From NCBI GenBank assembly GCA_035546335.1, contig DATKDP010000102.1, positions 1-46,294 on the forward strand: a stretch of 46,294 bases of DNA, given 5' to 3'. The stretch comes from DATKDP01 sp035546335 (GTDB lineage Bacteria > Acidobacteriota > Thermoanaerobaculia > Gp7-AA8). Positions 17,601 through 26,618 of this stretch are shown in pieces (within the stretch, counting starts at the first letter, position 1; every line of letters begins with the position of its first letter). Both the position numbers and the translations under genes were made by a program. The notes below the pieces were generated by a model. That model did no database searches, was not told where the DNA came from, and worked only from the letters and a program-made list of their open reading frames with translations.

Positions 17601-17786
17601 CGGTCCGAGATAGAAGCCTCCGAGGCCCAGCCCTCCCATGAAGATCGCGAGCACGGCGGCAGTGGCCGCGGTCGAGGCGCCGAAAACCAGCCGGAGCTCG
17701 CGAAGCCAGACGGTCTGATAGACGAGCGCGGAGAATCCCGAGCCGAACAGGAGAAGAGCGAAGGTACCGAGGCGCCGGCTGGTCAT
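14655..17786 (-). CDS. fused multi-pass membrane protein with spermidine synthase-like domain
   Basis: This 1043-residue protein has two parts. Residues about 1-500 hold some twelve or more hydrophobic helices (starting LGTFALLLFGSGFSALVYQTVW, which is typical of these fusions). Residues about 500-790 form a Rossmann methyltransferase fold like spermidine synthase: LVIGLGTGSTAGW, VNVVELERE, HIGDAREFLL and DLILSEPSNPY. The last 200 residues are helical and Ala/Leu/Arg-rich, resembling TPR-type repeats. Such fused MFS/spermidine synthase proteins are widespread, but their substrate is not established; polyamine formation should not be assumed. ATG 17786 begins the hydrophobic region; longer versions would overlap the divergent peptidase gene. 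The stop codon lies within a heptamer array. Confidence 0.85.
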   Translation of the reverse strand: MTSRRLGTFALLLFGSGFSALVYQTVWLRELRLVFGASTAATAAVLAIFMGGLGLGGFYLGPRADRVDRPIRWYATLELFIALTAVLSPALLWIVRKVYIATGGTFLLGSFAGNAVRLILASLVLLIPTVLMGGTLSAAARAVEDEGDRPRRGIGLLYGANTCGAVLGVLLPTFVLLEALGNRMTLLFGCLLNVLVALAAFLIDRSAAPQPLREVLQGKIPPTLRSRFILAAAAVAGFVFLLMELVWYRMLSPLLGGSTFTFGLILAVALFGIGLGGLLYGAHRREREPSLQQFALVSAFEALCIAYPFALGDGIAVLALLLRSLGSFGFYGLAASWLLVVAIVVLPAAIVAGYQFPLLIGLLGSGGTRVGKDVGYVYAANTLGAIAGSLAGGFGLLPLLTAPGAWRLSVLVLLVLALVSAWIGGWRRERVLSASAITLLLLTVFAVTRTGPTAVWRHSPIGAGRVPLPVFLSGASPNGVRDWIRLRRRATKWEAEGVESSIALLGEDGLGFLINGKSDGHSRYDAGTQVMIGALGGLLHSEPRRALVIGLGTGSTAGWIAAVPSIEQVNVVELERETIHVARACSQVNHEALSSPKISIHIGDAREFLLTDRTRYDLILSEPSNPYRAGVASLFTDDFYRAVSRRLTDEGLFLQWLQAYEVDSRTVRTVYATLKAVFLQVDTWQTLRGDLLLVGSNQVRALDVPELRRKIGSEPFRSALRLAWRVDDLEGVIARFVCGDVTASMLADGARRNTDDRTIIEFAAARTVGRESGFDVSQLRAEAQRRGDDLPRIHRGTIDRSLLARRRLGMFSAEGGFPVWLDTVEPSLVPFVNLHAAWAQSDYAMLSTVWASLPHSPSDEIEMVTLVEALAEKGDERALSLIDALARVDAIEADALRARLFLRAGRPEEAAENFRKAFVAYRSNPWPIPIVMSRALDLVPSLAQSSPSAALLLFDALERPFALMMLEEKRLALLPSVVRRIEQGAETRYCMSVLGQYGEHPPWQEEVLLFRRDCYRRAGSPRLEQARGDLARFRSREPVPLGP

Positions 17787-17906
17787 CGAATGCTCGTTCG
17801 AAAGATGATATCGTCCCCCGACGAGGGCTGGCCCGCATTTTTCACGCTTGCCCGGCAGTCGCCGATCTGCAAGGCGCGCCCCTGAGTAACCATCATTGGA
17901 GGGATC

Positions 17907-19775
17907 ATGAGAGACCGATTCCAGAACGGAGGCGCCCTGCTCGTCCTCCTCTTCGTCGTCGCAGCGCTCGCCTCCGGATGCGCCACCGCGCCACCTCCTC
18001 CGCCCGCCCCCGCACCTGCGATGGCGGCAGAAGTCGCGATGCCCGCCGGGCCCACCATCGAAGAGGCGGAGCGCTTCGCCGAGATGGCCGACGCGCGGCT
18101 CGCCGAGCTCGACGAGAAGAACAACCGCGCGCAGTGGCTTCAGGCGAACTTCATCACCCACGACACGCAGCTCGTCGCTTCGGCGGCCAACGAAGCACTG
18201 ATCACCGCCGGTGTCGAACTGGCCAAGGAGGCAGCCCGGTTCGACGCGCTCGATCTCTCGCCGGAGACGCGTCGCAAGCTCGATGTGCTCAAGCTGAAGC
18301 TGACCACGCCCGGACCGAGCGACCCGGAGAAGACCCGCGAGCTGACGCGGCTGGCGTCGGGCCTCGAAGCGCGCTATGGATCAGGAAAATACTGCGACGC
18401 GAAGGGAAAGTGCCTCGACGTATCGGAGATCACCCGTATCATGGCGACCATCCGCAATCCGGGCGAGCTGCTCGACGCGTGGCGCGGATGGCGAACGATC
18501 TCCCCTCCGATGCGCGAGGAGTACCGGCGCTTCGTCGAGCTGACCAACGAGGGCGCCCGCGAGCTCGGCTACGACAATGCCGGAGCGATGTGGCGTTCCA
18601 ACTACGACATGCCGCCCGACGAGTTCACCGCGGAAGTCGACCGTCTCTGGGGGCAGGTCAAGCCTCTCTACGACTCCCTGCACTGCTTCGTCCGCTGGAA
18701 TCTGACGAAGGTCTACGGAGAGACGATCGTTCCTCCGGGACGACCGATTCCGGCTCACCTTCTCGGCAACATCTGGGCGCAGGAGTGGGCCAATGTCTAT
18801 GATCTGGTCGCCCCAAAAGGCTCCGACCCGGGCTACGACCTGACCGCATTGCTCAAGAAAAAGAAGGTCGATGCCGTCGAAATGGTCCGCTACGGCGAAC
18901 GCTTCTTCACTTCCCTCGGCTTCGATCCGCTGCCGGCGACGTTCTGGGAGCGGTCCCTCTTCACCAAGCCGGAGGATCGCGAGGTCGTCTGTCATGCGAG
19001 TGCGTGGGACCTCGACAATCAGGACGATCTCCGCATCAAGATGTGCATCGACATCACAGCCGAGGACTTTCAGACGGTCCATCACGAGCTGGGCCACAAC
19101 TTCTATCAGCGCGCCTACAAGGAACAGCCGTTTCTTTTCAAGGACAGTGCGAACGACGGATTCCACGAAGCGGTCGGCGATGCGATCGCCCTGTCGGTCA
19201 CGCCCAGCTACCTCGTCAAGGTCGGCCTCCTCGACAAGGAGCCGCCCACATCGAAAGACCTCGGGCTGCTGCTTCGCGAGGCGCTCGACAAGGTCGCATT
19301 CCTTCCATTCGGCCTGCTCATCGATCAGTGGCGCTGGAAGGTCTTCTCCGGCGAAGTGACTCCGGCGAACTACAATGCCGCCTGGTGGGAGCTGCGCGAG
19401 CGCTACCAGGGTGTCCGTGCTCCCGTAGCGCGAAGCGAGTCCGACTTCGATCCCGGCGCGAAATATCACATCCCGGCGAATGTTCCCTACACTCGCTATT
19501 TCCTCGCACGAATTCTCCAGTTTCAGTTTCACGAGGCCCTCTGCAGAATCGCGGGATACGAGGGACCGCTGAATCGATGCTCGATCTACGGCAACGAAGA
19601 GGCGGGAGCACGCCTCGATCGGATGCTCTCGATGGGTCGAAGCCGGCCGTGGCCCGAAGCGCTCGAAGCCCTCACCGGAACGCGCCGGATGGATGCGACC
19701 TCGCTGGTCAACTACTTCGCACCTCTGAAGGTGTGGCTCGACGAGCAAAACCGGGGACAGACGTGCGGCTGGTAG
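17907..19775 (+). CDS. M2 family (ACE-like) zinc dipeptidyl carboxypeptidase, lipoprotein
   Basis: This 622-residue exported enzyme probably removes dipeptides from the C-termini of oligopeptides. A lipoprotein signal (LLVLLFVVAALASGC, about 11-25) is followed by a Pro/Ala linker. The zinc site is H393-E-L-G-H397, with the third ligand E421 in NDGFHEAVGD, 24 residues later, exactly as in angiotensin-converting enzyme (HEMGH...GFHEAIGD). The length matches single-domain M2 enzymes. ATG 17907 has GGAGGG just upstream. It is divergent from the spermidine synthase-like gene and is followed, beyond a repeat, by a second exported zinc peptidase, suggesting a peptide-scavenging role at the cell surface. 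Confidence 0.93.
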   Translation: MRDRFQNGGALLVLLFVVAALASGCATAPPPPPAPAPAMAAEVAMPAGPTIEEAERFAEMADARLAELDEKNNRAQWLQANFITHDTQLVASAANEALITAGVELAKEAARFDALDLSPETRRKLDVLKLKLTTPGPSDPEKTRELTRLASGLEARYGSGKYCDAKGKCLDVSEITRIMATIRNPGELLDAWRGWRTISPPMREEYRRFVELTNEGARELGYDNAGAMWRSNYDMPPDEFTAEVDRLWGQVKPLYDSLHCFVRWNLTKVYGETIVPPGRPIPAHLLGNIWAQEWANVYDLVAPKGSDPGYDLTALLKKKKVDAVEMVRYGERFFTSLGFDPLPATFWERSLFTKPEDREVVCHASAWDLDNQDDLRIKMCIDITAEDFQTVHHELGHNFYQRAYKEQPFLFKDSANDGFHEAVGDAIALSVTPSYLVKVGLLDKEPPTSKDLGLLLREALDKVAFLPFGLLIDQWRWKVFSGEVTPANYNAAWWELRERYQGVRAPVARSESDFDPGAKYHIPANVPYTRYFLARILQFQFHEALCRIAGYEGPLNRCSIYGNEEAGARLDRMLSMGRSRPWPEALEALTGTRRMDATSLVNYFAPLKVWLDEQNRGQTCGW

Positions 19776-19871
19776 ATCAGTACAACCGGTGGTGAGCGCG
19801 AAGTGACGCCACCGGAAGATGGCACACGAACGTTGACGATATAACCCACCTCCAATGACACTGGCCGTGCC

Positions 19872-19984
19872 GTCATCCTGAACGAGGGCGGTGTGCGGGC
19901 GTGAGTGAAGGATCTGCGTTCTTAGACAGTTGCCGATCGCAGATCCTTCGCTCACGCCCACCCAACCGCCTCGCTCAGGATGAC
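19872..19984. repeat. long inverted repeat, GTCATCCTGA family
   Basis: Two arms of about 47 bp face each other: the left begins GTCATCCTGAACGAGGGCGG and ends GAAGGATCTGCG, and the right is its near-complement ending GCCTCGCTCAGGATGAC. The centre is short (TTCTTAGACAGTTGCCGAT). The RNA or DNA would form a long hairpin. A decayed relative lies at 22212-22320 and a fragment (CATCCTGAGCGAAG) near 3993. The rest of the 19776-20108 gap holds no gene that I can see. Similar GGATCT/CAGGATGAC repeats are common in GC-rich environmental bacteria. Confidence 0.75.
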
Positions 19985-20108
19985 GAGGGTTGTCATTACT
20001 CTCAGCCGCAGCGCGCGCTGTCAAAAAGTCTCGGGATGACAGCGGGCACCAGCCATGCGCTAGAATCACCCGGCCCTGGCCCCAACGCAAACCACTTCGG
20101 AGGAATCG

Positions 20109-22211
20109 ATGGCTCGAACCGCCGCCCCCACGATTTTCGCCACGACGATTACGATCACCCTCATGTCCGCTCTGCTCACGGCGCAGACTCCAGCGACCAC
20201 GGGCGCATATCCCGAAGGTCCATTGCACGAGGCGATGCACCGCCTCGACACCGAGCTGGTCGCCGCTCATGGCGAGGCGATTCAGCCCCGGCTCGAACGG
20301 GGGATGAAACAGGCCGGAAAGTTGTGGCGACCCGAAGATGGAGACGCCGCGACATTCGAGCAATTCGTCCGGACACACTTCGCGCGCGATCAGAGATCGC
20401 TCGACGAGATCTTCAACCGCCTCCAATACAACTTCGAGCAGCTCGGTGGGCACATGCTGGAGATCGTGCGCGCATTCCGTGAGCAGGTCGATCTCGATCG
20501 CGGGCCGATCCTCCCGGTCGACGACATTCTCGCAGCCTATGATCCATCGGCTCACACGATCGATGATCTGTTCCAGAACAAGCTGGCGTTCGCCGTTCTC
20601 CTGAATTTTCCGCTGACGACGCTCGACGAGAGGCTGGCGGGCGGCGACGCCTGGTCGCGGCACACGTGGGCCGAGGCGCGGCTCGCACAGCGGTTTTCCC
20701 GCCGCGTGCCGGCGGATGTGAATGTCGCGGTGGCGAGAGCGAACGCCGACGCCGACAAATACATCGCCGAATACAACATCTGGATGCACCACCTGCTGAC
20801 CGACAAAGGGGAGCGTCTTTTTCCGCCGAAGCTGCGCCTGCTGTCGCATTGGAATCTGCGCGACGAGATCCGGGCTCAATACAGTGAGACCACCGGCCTT
20901 CCGAAGCAGCGGATGATCCAGCAGGTGATGGAGCGAATCGTCACGCAGACGATTCCGGAGATCGTCGTCGACAATCCGGCCGTCGACTGGAATCCATATT
21001 CGAATGTCGTCACGCCCGCAGCAGTCTCCGACTCCGATGTTGCCGCAGAGCCGGGGCGGCAGATCAGCAATGCACCCGAGCCCGACACGCGGTACGCGCG
21101 CCTGCTCGACAACTTTCTCGCCGAGCGGAAGGTCGACTCCTATTCCCCCACGGCTCCGACGCTGATCGAGAGGAAATTCAACGAGGCGCGCGAGATTCCC
21201 GAGGCGCGCGTGCGGGCGATGTTCGATCGGGTATTGACCTCACCTCTCGTTCCCCAGGTGGCTGCGCTGATCGAGAAGCGTCTCGGGAGGAGGCTGGAGC
21301 CGTTCGATGTCTGGTACAACGGATTCCGGCCGCGCGGCAGATACACCGAGGCGGAGCTCGACGCGATCGTCCGCGAGAAGTATCCGACCGCGGAGGCATT
21401 CCAGAAGGACCTTCCGAACATCCTCGTGAAGCTCGGCTTCACGCCGGAGAAGGCGGCGTATCTGGCAGGCAACATCGTCGTCGATCCGGCGCGCGGATCG
21501 GGGCATGCGTGGGGAGCCCAGCGGAGGGAAGACAGGGCACACCTGCGGACGCGAATCGGTGCGACCGGAATGGACTACAAAGGCTACAACATCGCGATTC
21601 ACGAGCTGGGACACAACGTGGAGCAGACCTTCTCGCTCAACGACATCGATCACTGGTTTCTGGAAGGAGTCCCAAATACCGCGTTCACCGAGGCGCTCGC
21701 ATTCGTCTTTCAGGGACGAGACCTCGAGGTTCTCGGGCTGACCAGGCCCGATGCGGAGAGCGAAGCGCTCAAGGCGCTCGCCGCGTTCTGGCAGACCTTC
21801 GAGATCGCCGGAGTCGGACTGGTGGACATGGGCGTCTGGCACTGGATGTACGAGAATCCCGGGGCGACTCCTGCGCAGTTGCGCGAGGCCACGCTCCGGA
21901 TCTCGAAGGACATCTGGAATCGCTACTATGCGCCGGTATTCAGAAAAAAGGACGTGGTGCTCCTGGGGATCTATTCGCACATGATCGGCCAGCAGCTCTA
22001 TCTCCCCGACTACCCGCTCGGACAGATGATCGCATTCCAGATCGAAGAGCAGATGGCCAGGAGCGGGAACGTGGCGGCCGAGCTCGAGCGCGTATCGAAG
22101 ATCGGGAACGTGACTCCCGACCTCTGGATGCGACAGGCGACTGGAGCGCCGGTGGGGCCGGACGCACTTCTGGCTGCGGCCCGGAGAGCGCTGGGACAGA
22201 TCCGGCGGTGA
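20109..22211 (+). CDS. exported zinc metallopeptidase, gluzincin type, family uncertain
   Basis: This 700-residue protein has an N-terminal signal (hydrophobic about 8-24, likely cleavage after TAQ near 26). Its zinc site is H498-E-L-G-H502, and E528 in NTAFTEALAFVF, 26 residues later, is the probable third ligand. This spacing is like M2 and M3 oligopeptidases, but the rest of the sequence does not let me place it in either. The region before the motif is mostly helical, as in those families. GGAGGAATCG precedes the ATG. It is co-oriented with the M2 gene across a repeat-bearing gap, so probably has its own promoter; TAGAAT at 20061-20066 is a possible -10. The peptidase call is fairly sure; the substrate is unknown. 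Confidence 0.78.
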   Translation: MARTAAPTIFATTITITLMSALLTAQTPATTGAYPEGPLHEAMHRLDTELVAAHGEAIQPRLERGMKQAGKLWRPEDGDAATFEQFVRTHFARDQRSLDEIFNRLQYNFEQLGGHMLEIVRAFREQVDLDRGPILPVDDILAAYDPSAHTIDDLFQNKLAFAVLLNFPLTTLDERLAGGDAWSRHTWAEARLAQRFSRRVPADVNVAVARANADADKYIAEYNIWMHHLLTDKGERLFPPKLRLLSHWNLRDEIRAQYSETTGLPKQRMIQQVMERIVTQTIPEIVVDNPAVDWNPYSNVVTPAAVSDSDVAAEPGRQISNAPEPDTRYARLLDNFLAERKVDSYSPTAPTLIERKFNEAREIPEARVRAMFDRVLTSPLVPQVAALIEKRLGRRLEPFDVWYNGFRPRGRYTEAELDAIVREKYPTAEAFQKDLPNILVKLGFTPEKAAYLAGNIVVDPARGSGHAWGAQRREDRAHLRTRIGATGMDYKGYNIAIHELGHNVEQTFSLNDIDHWFLEGVPNTAFTEALAFVFQGRDLEVLGLTRPDAESEALKALAAFWQTFEIAGVGLVDMGVWHWMYENPGATPAQLREATLRISKDIWNRYYAPVFRKKDVVLLGIYSHMIGQQLYLPDYPLGQMIAFQIEEQMARSGNVAAELERVSKIGNVTPDLWMRQATGAPVGPDALLAAARRALGQIRR

Positions 22212-22330
22212 CAGGGCGGGGTGAGGATCTGTAGTCGGCAATGTCCAGGAACGCACAGCCTTTGCTCGCGCCCACCCATCCTCGCTTCGAATGACTGGTC
22301 ACGCCGTCATCCTGCTGCGCAGCAATGCGG
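22212..22330. repeat. decayed copy of the GTCATCCTGA inverted repeat
   Basis: The stretch contains GTGAGGATCTG, then CCTTTGCTCGCGCCCACCCA followed by TCGCTTCGAATGAC, then CCGTCATCCTG. These match in order the parts of the element at 19872-19984 but with many changes and a rearranged end. It lies between the zinc peptidase gene and the kinase gene. The rest of the gap, up to 22433, shows only a TACAAT (22410-22415) that could be the -10 of the kinase promoter. Confidence 0.5.
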
Positions 22331-22433
22331 CGGTGACGGTTGAATGACGACTGCATGACCATTGGCTGACGGCACGGCACGTTCGTCGTGCAGCGCTTCT
22401 CAGCCGTTGTACAATTCGGTCCCAGCTCCCAAG

Positions 22434-25274
22434 ATGACCGTCGAGACAGGCAGGAGTTTCGGTCCCTACAAGATCATCGCGTCCATCGGCGCGGGAGGTA
22501 TGGGAGAAGTCTACCGTGCTCGCGACACGAGGCTCGGTCGCGATGTAGCCGTCAAGGTTCTCCCCTCTTCCATCTCGCAGAATCGCGAGTTCCTTCTTCG
22601 CTTCGAGCAGGAAGCGCGCGCAGCGGGGATGCTGAATCATCCGAATCTGCTGTCGATCTACGACGTCGGCACCTCGGAGGGGCTTCCCTACATCGTCTGC
22701 GAGCTTCTCGAGGGAGAAACGCTACGGGACCGGCTGCTGGCCGGCGAGCTCCCGGCGCGCAAGGCGATCGACTATGCACTGCAGATCGCCCACGGCCTCG
22801 CCGCGGCGCACGAGAAAGGGATCACGCACCGCGACCTCAAGCCGGAGAACATCTTCATCACGAAAGAAGGCCGCGTCAAAATCCTCGACTTCGGCCTGGC
22901 CAAGCTGAATCCCGCACTGGCGAGTGAAGGCCCCCGTTTCGAGATGGCAGCCACCGAACCGGGAATGGTGATGGGAACGGTCGGCTACATGTCACCGGAG
23001 CAGGTGCGGGGCGAAGCGGTGGATCATCGCTCCGACATCTTCTCCTTCGGGGCGATCCTATTCGAAGTCTTCGGCGGTGGCCGTCCCTTCCACCGCGACT
23101 CCTCGATCGAGACGATGAGCGCGATCCTGAAGGAGGATCCGCCGGATCTGACCGACATCAACCCGGAGATCCCCGCCGCACTCGATCGGATCGTCCGCCG
23201 CTGTCTCGAGAAGAACCGTGACCAGCGGTTTCAGTCGGCACGTGACCTCGCCTTTCATCTCGAATGTCTCCCTCCCCTTCCGGCATCTCGCACCGCCTCG
23301 CGCTCACTGCCTGGCCAGAATCGAAGCAGCCAGCCCGCCGCAGGATCCGCCGAGCGATCGGCGACGAATCTGATGACCAGCCCCGGCGCCGGATCGGCGA
23401 GGCCACCCGTGTCTCGCGCGGAAGCGGCGCCCTCGCCCGCCGGTTCCGCCGAGGCGATCCCGTCGCCGCGGCCATTTCCGACGCAGCGACCGAGGCCTCT
23501 GCCGAAGCCGAAGACCCGAAGGAGCACACAGATCCTCCTCGCAATCCTGGGGGGCGTCGCTCTGCTCGCGCTCGGCTTTGCGGCCGGACAGTTTCTCGTC
23601 TCACGCCCCGGAAGCGGAGGTGCGCATCAATTCCGGCGGATGACGTTCCAGCGCGGCGAAGTCTATGGCGCGCGCTTCGGTCCCGACGGTGACACGATCG
23701 TCTACAGCGCGTCGTGGGAAGGGCAGCCGCGGCAGCTTTTCCTCACGCGCCGCCAGCGGCCGGAGGCACGGCCTCTCGATCTTGCGAACGCCGATATCGT
23801 GTCGATCTCGAAGCAGGACGAGCTCGCCGTGATTCTCGATCGCGATCGCAGCAATGGGCTCGGCACCCTCGCACGCCTGTCGATGATGGGTGGAACACCG
23901 CGGGAGATCCAGCGCGAGGTGCTCGACGCCGACTGGCTGCCGGATGGGAGCAATCTGGCGTTGATCCGGCGGGCGGGAGAAGGCTATCGGCTCGAGAGTC
24001 CGGCCGGAACGGTGCTCTACGAAACGGTTCACTACATCCGCGACCTTCGCGTATCACCCGACGGCAAACGCATCGCCTTCATCGAGCCGCAGGCCGGCGC
24101 TCATGACATCTCGATCGTCGAGAACGGAACCGTCAGCACCGTGGCGCGAGGCTGGAACCGCGGCGCGTCAGGGCTCGCATGGTCGCCTGATGGGAAGGAA
24201 ATCTGGTTCACAGGAACCGATACGTCGGCCCCTCCGGCCCTCTTCGCCGCATCGCTGGGAGGCGATGTTCGGCTGGTCTCGCGACTGACCGGAGCGATGA
24301 AGCTCCGCGACATCTCGAAAAACGGCCGGGTGCTGATCACGCACAACACATGGCGCGCGAATCTGATCCATGGACGGGTTCCCGAGATCCCCGAGCTCGA
24401 GGTGGATCCGCCGACAACCGAATCGACGCCCGAGCCGGCGGATGCGGCTGCGCCCGAGCCGGTTCAGCCGCCGCAGCCTGTCGAGCGCGACCTCTCCTGG
24501 CTCGACTGGTCGATTGCGGGCGATTTGTCTCGCGACGGCCAGCTTCTCCTCTTCAACGAAACGCGCGAAGGGGGCGGTGACAACCAGTCGATCTATCTGC
24601 AGCAGACCGATGCCTCCGTCCCCGTACGACTCGGCGATGGCTACGGCGATGCCCTCTCGCCCGACGGGAAATGGGTGCTGTCTCACTCTCCGAAGGGGGC
24701 TTTGCTTCTCCTTCCCACCAGGGCGGGTGAGCCTCGACACGTTCCCTCGAAGGCGGCATTCGCCCTCGGTGCGGTTTTCCTTCCGGACGGGAAGACCGTT
24801 GTGATCGGCGGCGCCGAGAAGGGCCAGAGCTATGCTCTCCAGCTGCTCGACCTCGAGACGGGGTCGATTCGAGCGATCACCCCCGAGGGAATCTGGAGCG
24901 ATCCGTTTCGCCCTTTCGCCCTCTCTCCAGACGGGCGCTTCGTCGCCGGAATGTCCGCCGAGAGGCGTCTGACGCTCTATCCGCTCGCCGACGGAGCGCC
25001 GATCGCCGTGCCCGCGGCGGAGCCGGAAGAGATTCCGATTCAGTGGACGGTCGACGGATACCTCTACGTCTACCGCCCGCAGCTTCCTTCGGCCCACGTC
25101 TCGCGAATCCATCTCGCGACGGGCACGCGCGAGAACTGGAGAGAGTTCTCCCCGGGCGACGCCGCAGGAGTCTATCGAGTCGCACCGATCTTCATCACTC
25201 CCGATGCCAGTGCGTACGCCTACAACTCTCTGCGGATTCTGTCGGATCTCTATCTGATGGAGACGACGGAGTAA
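22434..25274 (+). CDS. membrane Ser/Thr protein kinase with TolB-like beta-propeller
   Basis: This 946-residue PknB-type kinase has its catalytic domain at about 12-280: glycine loop GAGGMG (19-24), K41, catalytic H-R-D134-L-K-P-E-N, D152-F-G, and GTVGYMSPEQ. All key residues are present, so it should be active. A Pro/Ser/Arg-rich linker (about 285-362) leads to one membrane helix (about 365-388). The outer part (about 395-946) shows repeated blade motifs such as FGPDGDTIVYSA, SPDGKRIAF, SPDGKEIWF and SPDGRFVAG, typical of TolB/WD40-like propellers. The layout suggests a transmembrane receptor whose external propeller senses a ligand or partner. Such kinases are numerous in Acidobacteriota. 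ATG 22434 gives the usual short N-terminus before the glycine loop. Confidence 0.92.
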   Translation: MTVETGRSFGPYKIIASIGAGGMGEVYRARDTRLGRDVAVKVLPSSISQNREFLLRFEQEARAAGMLNHPNLLSIYDVGTSEGLPYIVCELLEGETLRDRLLAGELPARKAIDYALQIAHGLAAAHEKGITHRDLKPENIFITKEGRVKILDFGLAKLNPALASEGPRFEMAATEPGMVMGTVGYMSPEQVRGEAVDHRSDIFSFGAILFEVFGGGRPFHRDSSIETMSAILKEDPPDLTDINPEIPAALDRIVRRCLEKNRDQRFQSARDLAFHLECLPPLPASRTASRSLPGQNRSSQPAAGSAERSATNLMTSPGAGSARPPVSRAEAAPSPAGSAEAIPSPRPFPTQRPRPLPKPKTRRSTQILLAILGGVALLALGFAAGQFLVSRPGSGGAHQFRRMTFQRGEVYGARFGPDGDTIVYSASWEGQPRQLFLTRRQRPEARPLDLANADIVSISKQDELAVILDRDRSNGLGTLARLSMMGGTPREIQREVLDADWLPDGSNLALIRRAGEGYRLESPAGTVLYETVHYIRDLRVSPDGKRIAFIEPQAGAHDISIVENGTVSTVARGWNRGASGLAWSPDGKEIWFTGTDTSAPPALFAASLGGDVRLVSRLTGAMKLRDISKNGRVLITHNTWRANLIHGRVPEIPELEVDPPTTESTPEPADAAAPEPVQPPQPVERDLSWLDWSIAGDLSRDGQLLLFNETREGGGDNQSIYLQQTDASVPVRLGDGYGDALSPDGKWVLSHSPKGALLLLPTRAGEPRHVPSKAAFALGAVFLPDGKTVVIGGAEKGQSYALQLLDLETGSIRAITPEGIWSDPFRPFALSPDGRFVAGMSAERRLTLYPLADGAPIAVPAAEPEEIPIQWTVDGYLYVYRPQLPSAHVSRIHLATGTRENWREFSPGDAAGVYRVAPIFITPDASAYAYNSLRILSDLYLMETTE

Positions 25275-25339
25275 CCCGTGGTGGCGCTCCGCGCTCACCA
25301 CCGCGGCTGTGTTCCAGGCACCCCTTCGTGGTGGCGGAC

Positions 25340-26485
25340 TCAGAACGTGATGATCTCGTCTTTGTAGAGTTTGTGGAAGATCAGGAGTGCATCGATCTCG
25401 CGCATCGGACTGATCTTCATGATCGAGCCGAAGTCCCACACTCCGTTGATGCGCGACAGGATGAAGCCTTCGTTCGGAGTGAAGTTCATCGAGGTGATCT
25501 CTTCGAACGATTTGCAGATCTTGGGCACCTTCGACTCGAGAATCCCGGCCTTCTTGACCTCGGAAGCGATCACCGTCTCCGCACCCTTCATGGCGTTCTT
25601 TACGATGGCGCTGTTGGGATCGAGATTCTGTGCTGCCTTCAGCAGACGCAGAGCCTTTTCATATTCATTGATTTGCAGCTTCGCCTGGGCTCTGGCCACC
25701 ATCGCGGCGACTTCGTCCTCGCTCTCATCCTCCTGAAGCGTCCGAACGCCGGTCGGTGGCGTCGGCTGAGGCATTGCGGCCGATGGCTCGCCCGCTTCGA
25801 GATGAATCGCACCCGAGCGGATGAACGAATAAAGCGCCTCGGCCACCGTGAAATGCGACGATCGGCTCTCCAGCATGATCTCTTCGATCGTCCTTCTCCC
25901 ATTGACCGCCTGAACGACGGACAATTGCACCTCGGAGAGCTGCGACTCGTCGACCGGATGCACGATCGACGGGATCGCCGAGATCTCCCCGACGACCTGC
26001 CGCATCCTTCGCCACTCGTCCAGCCGCCTCGTCCCCTCGAGGATGATTCCGGTGACGTCGATCTGCAGCGGAATCAGTTGCATCGTCGGAAGCTCGTCGT
26101 CGACGAAATGAAAATCCCCCTCCCCCCAGAGAAAGATGTCGTAGATCTCTTCCTCCGCTTTCAACCGCATCAGCCGCACCAGATCGTCCTCGCTGATGGC
26201 GTCGATCATCACCAGGATCTTCCCCAGGAGAATCTTCGATTGCGCCTGCACCTCCATCGCTTTCTTCAGCTCTTCCTCGGTGATGTAGCCATGGCTGACC
26301 AGAAACTGACCGAGGTATTCGCGAGGGTCGGTCGACGCGGAAGAGAGAATCCTCCCTCTCCGAAAAAAGATACGCTTCTCGACTCCTCGGCCCGAAAGGA
26401 CGAGTGTGCCCGTCTTCTGCCCCAGACTCAGCCACTGGAGCAGGTCTGCCGGGGTCATCGTATTGAGATTTCCACCGAGGCTCAT
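25340..26485 (-). CDS. DUF4388 domain regulator-like protein
   Basis: This 381-residue soluble protein begins with a DUF4388 (PatA-like) domain: GNLNTMTPADLLQWLSLGQK, then GTLVLSGRGVEKRIFFRRGRI (about 3-100), with the pattern found in proteins linked to response-regulator networks and gliding or pilus control in Cyanobacteria, Myxococcota and Acidobacteriota. A second, helical region (about 100-245) resembles the GspE N-terminal type of domain (YLGQFLVSHGYITEEELKKAM). A TPR-like segment (about 255-300: AQAKLQINEYEKALRLLKAAQ) precedes a C-terminal part of unknown type. ATG 26485 is the first start before the domain. It is divergent from the mutase gene. A role in signalling is inferred from the family only. 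Confidence 0.75.
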   Translation of the reverse strand: MSLGGNLNTMTPADLLQWLSLGQKTGTLVLSGRGVEKRIFFRRGRILSSASTDPREYLGQFLVSHGYITEEELKKAMEVQAQSKILLGKILVMIDAISEDDLVRLMRLKAEEEIYDIFLWGEGDFHFVDDELPTMQLIPLQIDVTGIILEGTRRLDEWRRMRQVVGEISAIPSIVHPVDESQLSEVQLSVVQAVNGRRTIEEIMLESRSSHFTVAEALYSFIRSGAIHLEAGEPSAAMPQPTPPTGVRTLQEDESEDEVAAMVARAQAKLQINEYEKALRLLKAAQNLDPNSAIVKNAMKGAETVIASEVKKAGILESKVPKICKSFEEITSMNFTPNEGFILSRINGVWDFGSIMKISPMREIDALLIFHKLYKDEIITF

Positions 26486-26506
26486 GCACGCAAAGGAAAG
26501 CGTCGA

Positions 26507-26512
26507 ATTATA
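26507..26512 (-). promoter_or_regulatory. -10 element upstream of the DUF4388 gene
   Basis: On the minus strand this is a perfect TATAAT. Transcription would start about 26500, leaving a leader of some 15 nt before the ATG at 26485. No good -35 is visible 16-18 bp further upstream. Confidence 0.4.
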
Positions 26513-26618
26513 ACAGCCGCCGGAGGATACGCTGGCCCGATCGGCATTTCTTCCCGATTTCCTGCCGTGCAGACGATGCGGGCTCCAGGCATTACGGGCC
26601 TGCCCTTCGTGAACTAAA

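Noticed and set aside
18381..20879. 832-residue leftward open frame across both zinc peptidase genes
   Set aside because: It covers two well-supported genes on the other strand plus the repeat between them, and shows no recognisable domain.
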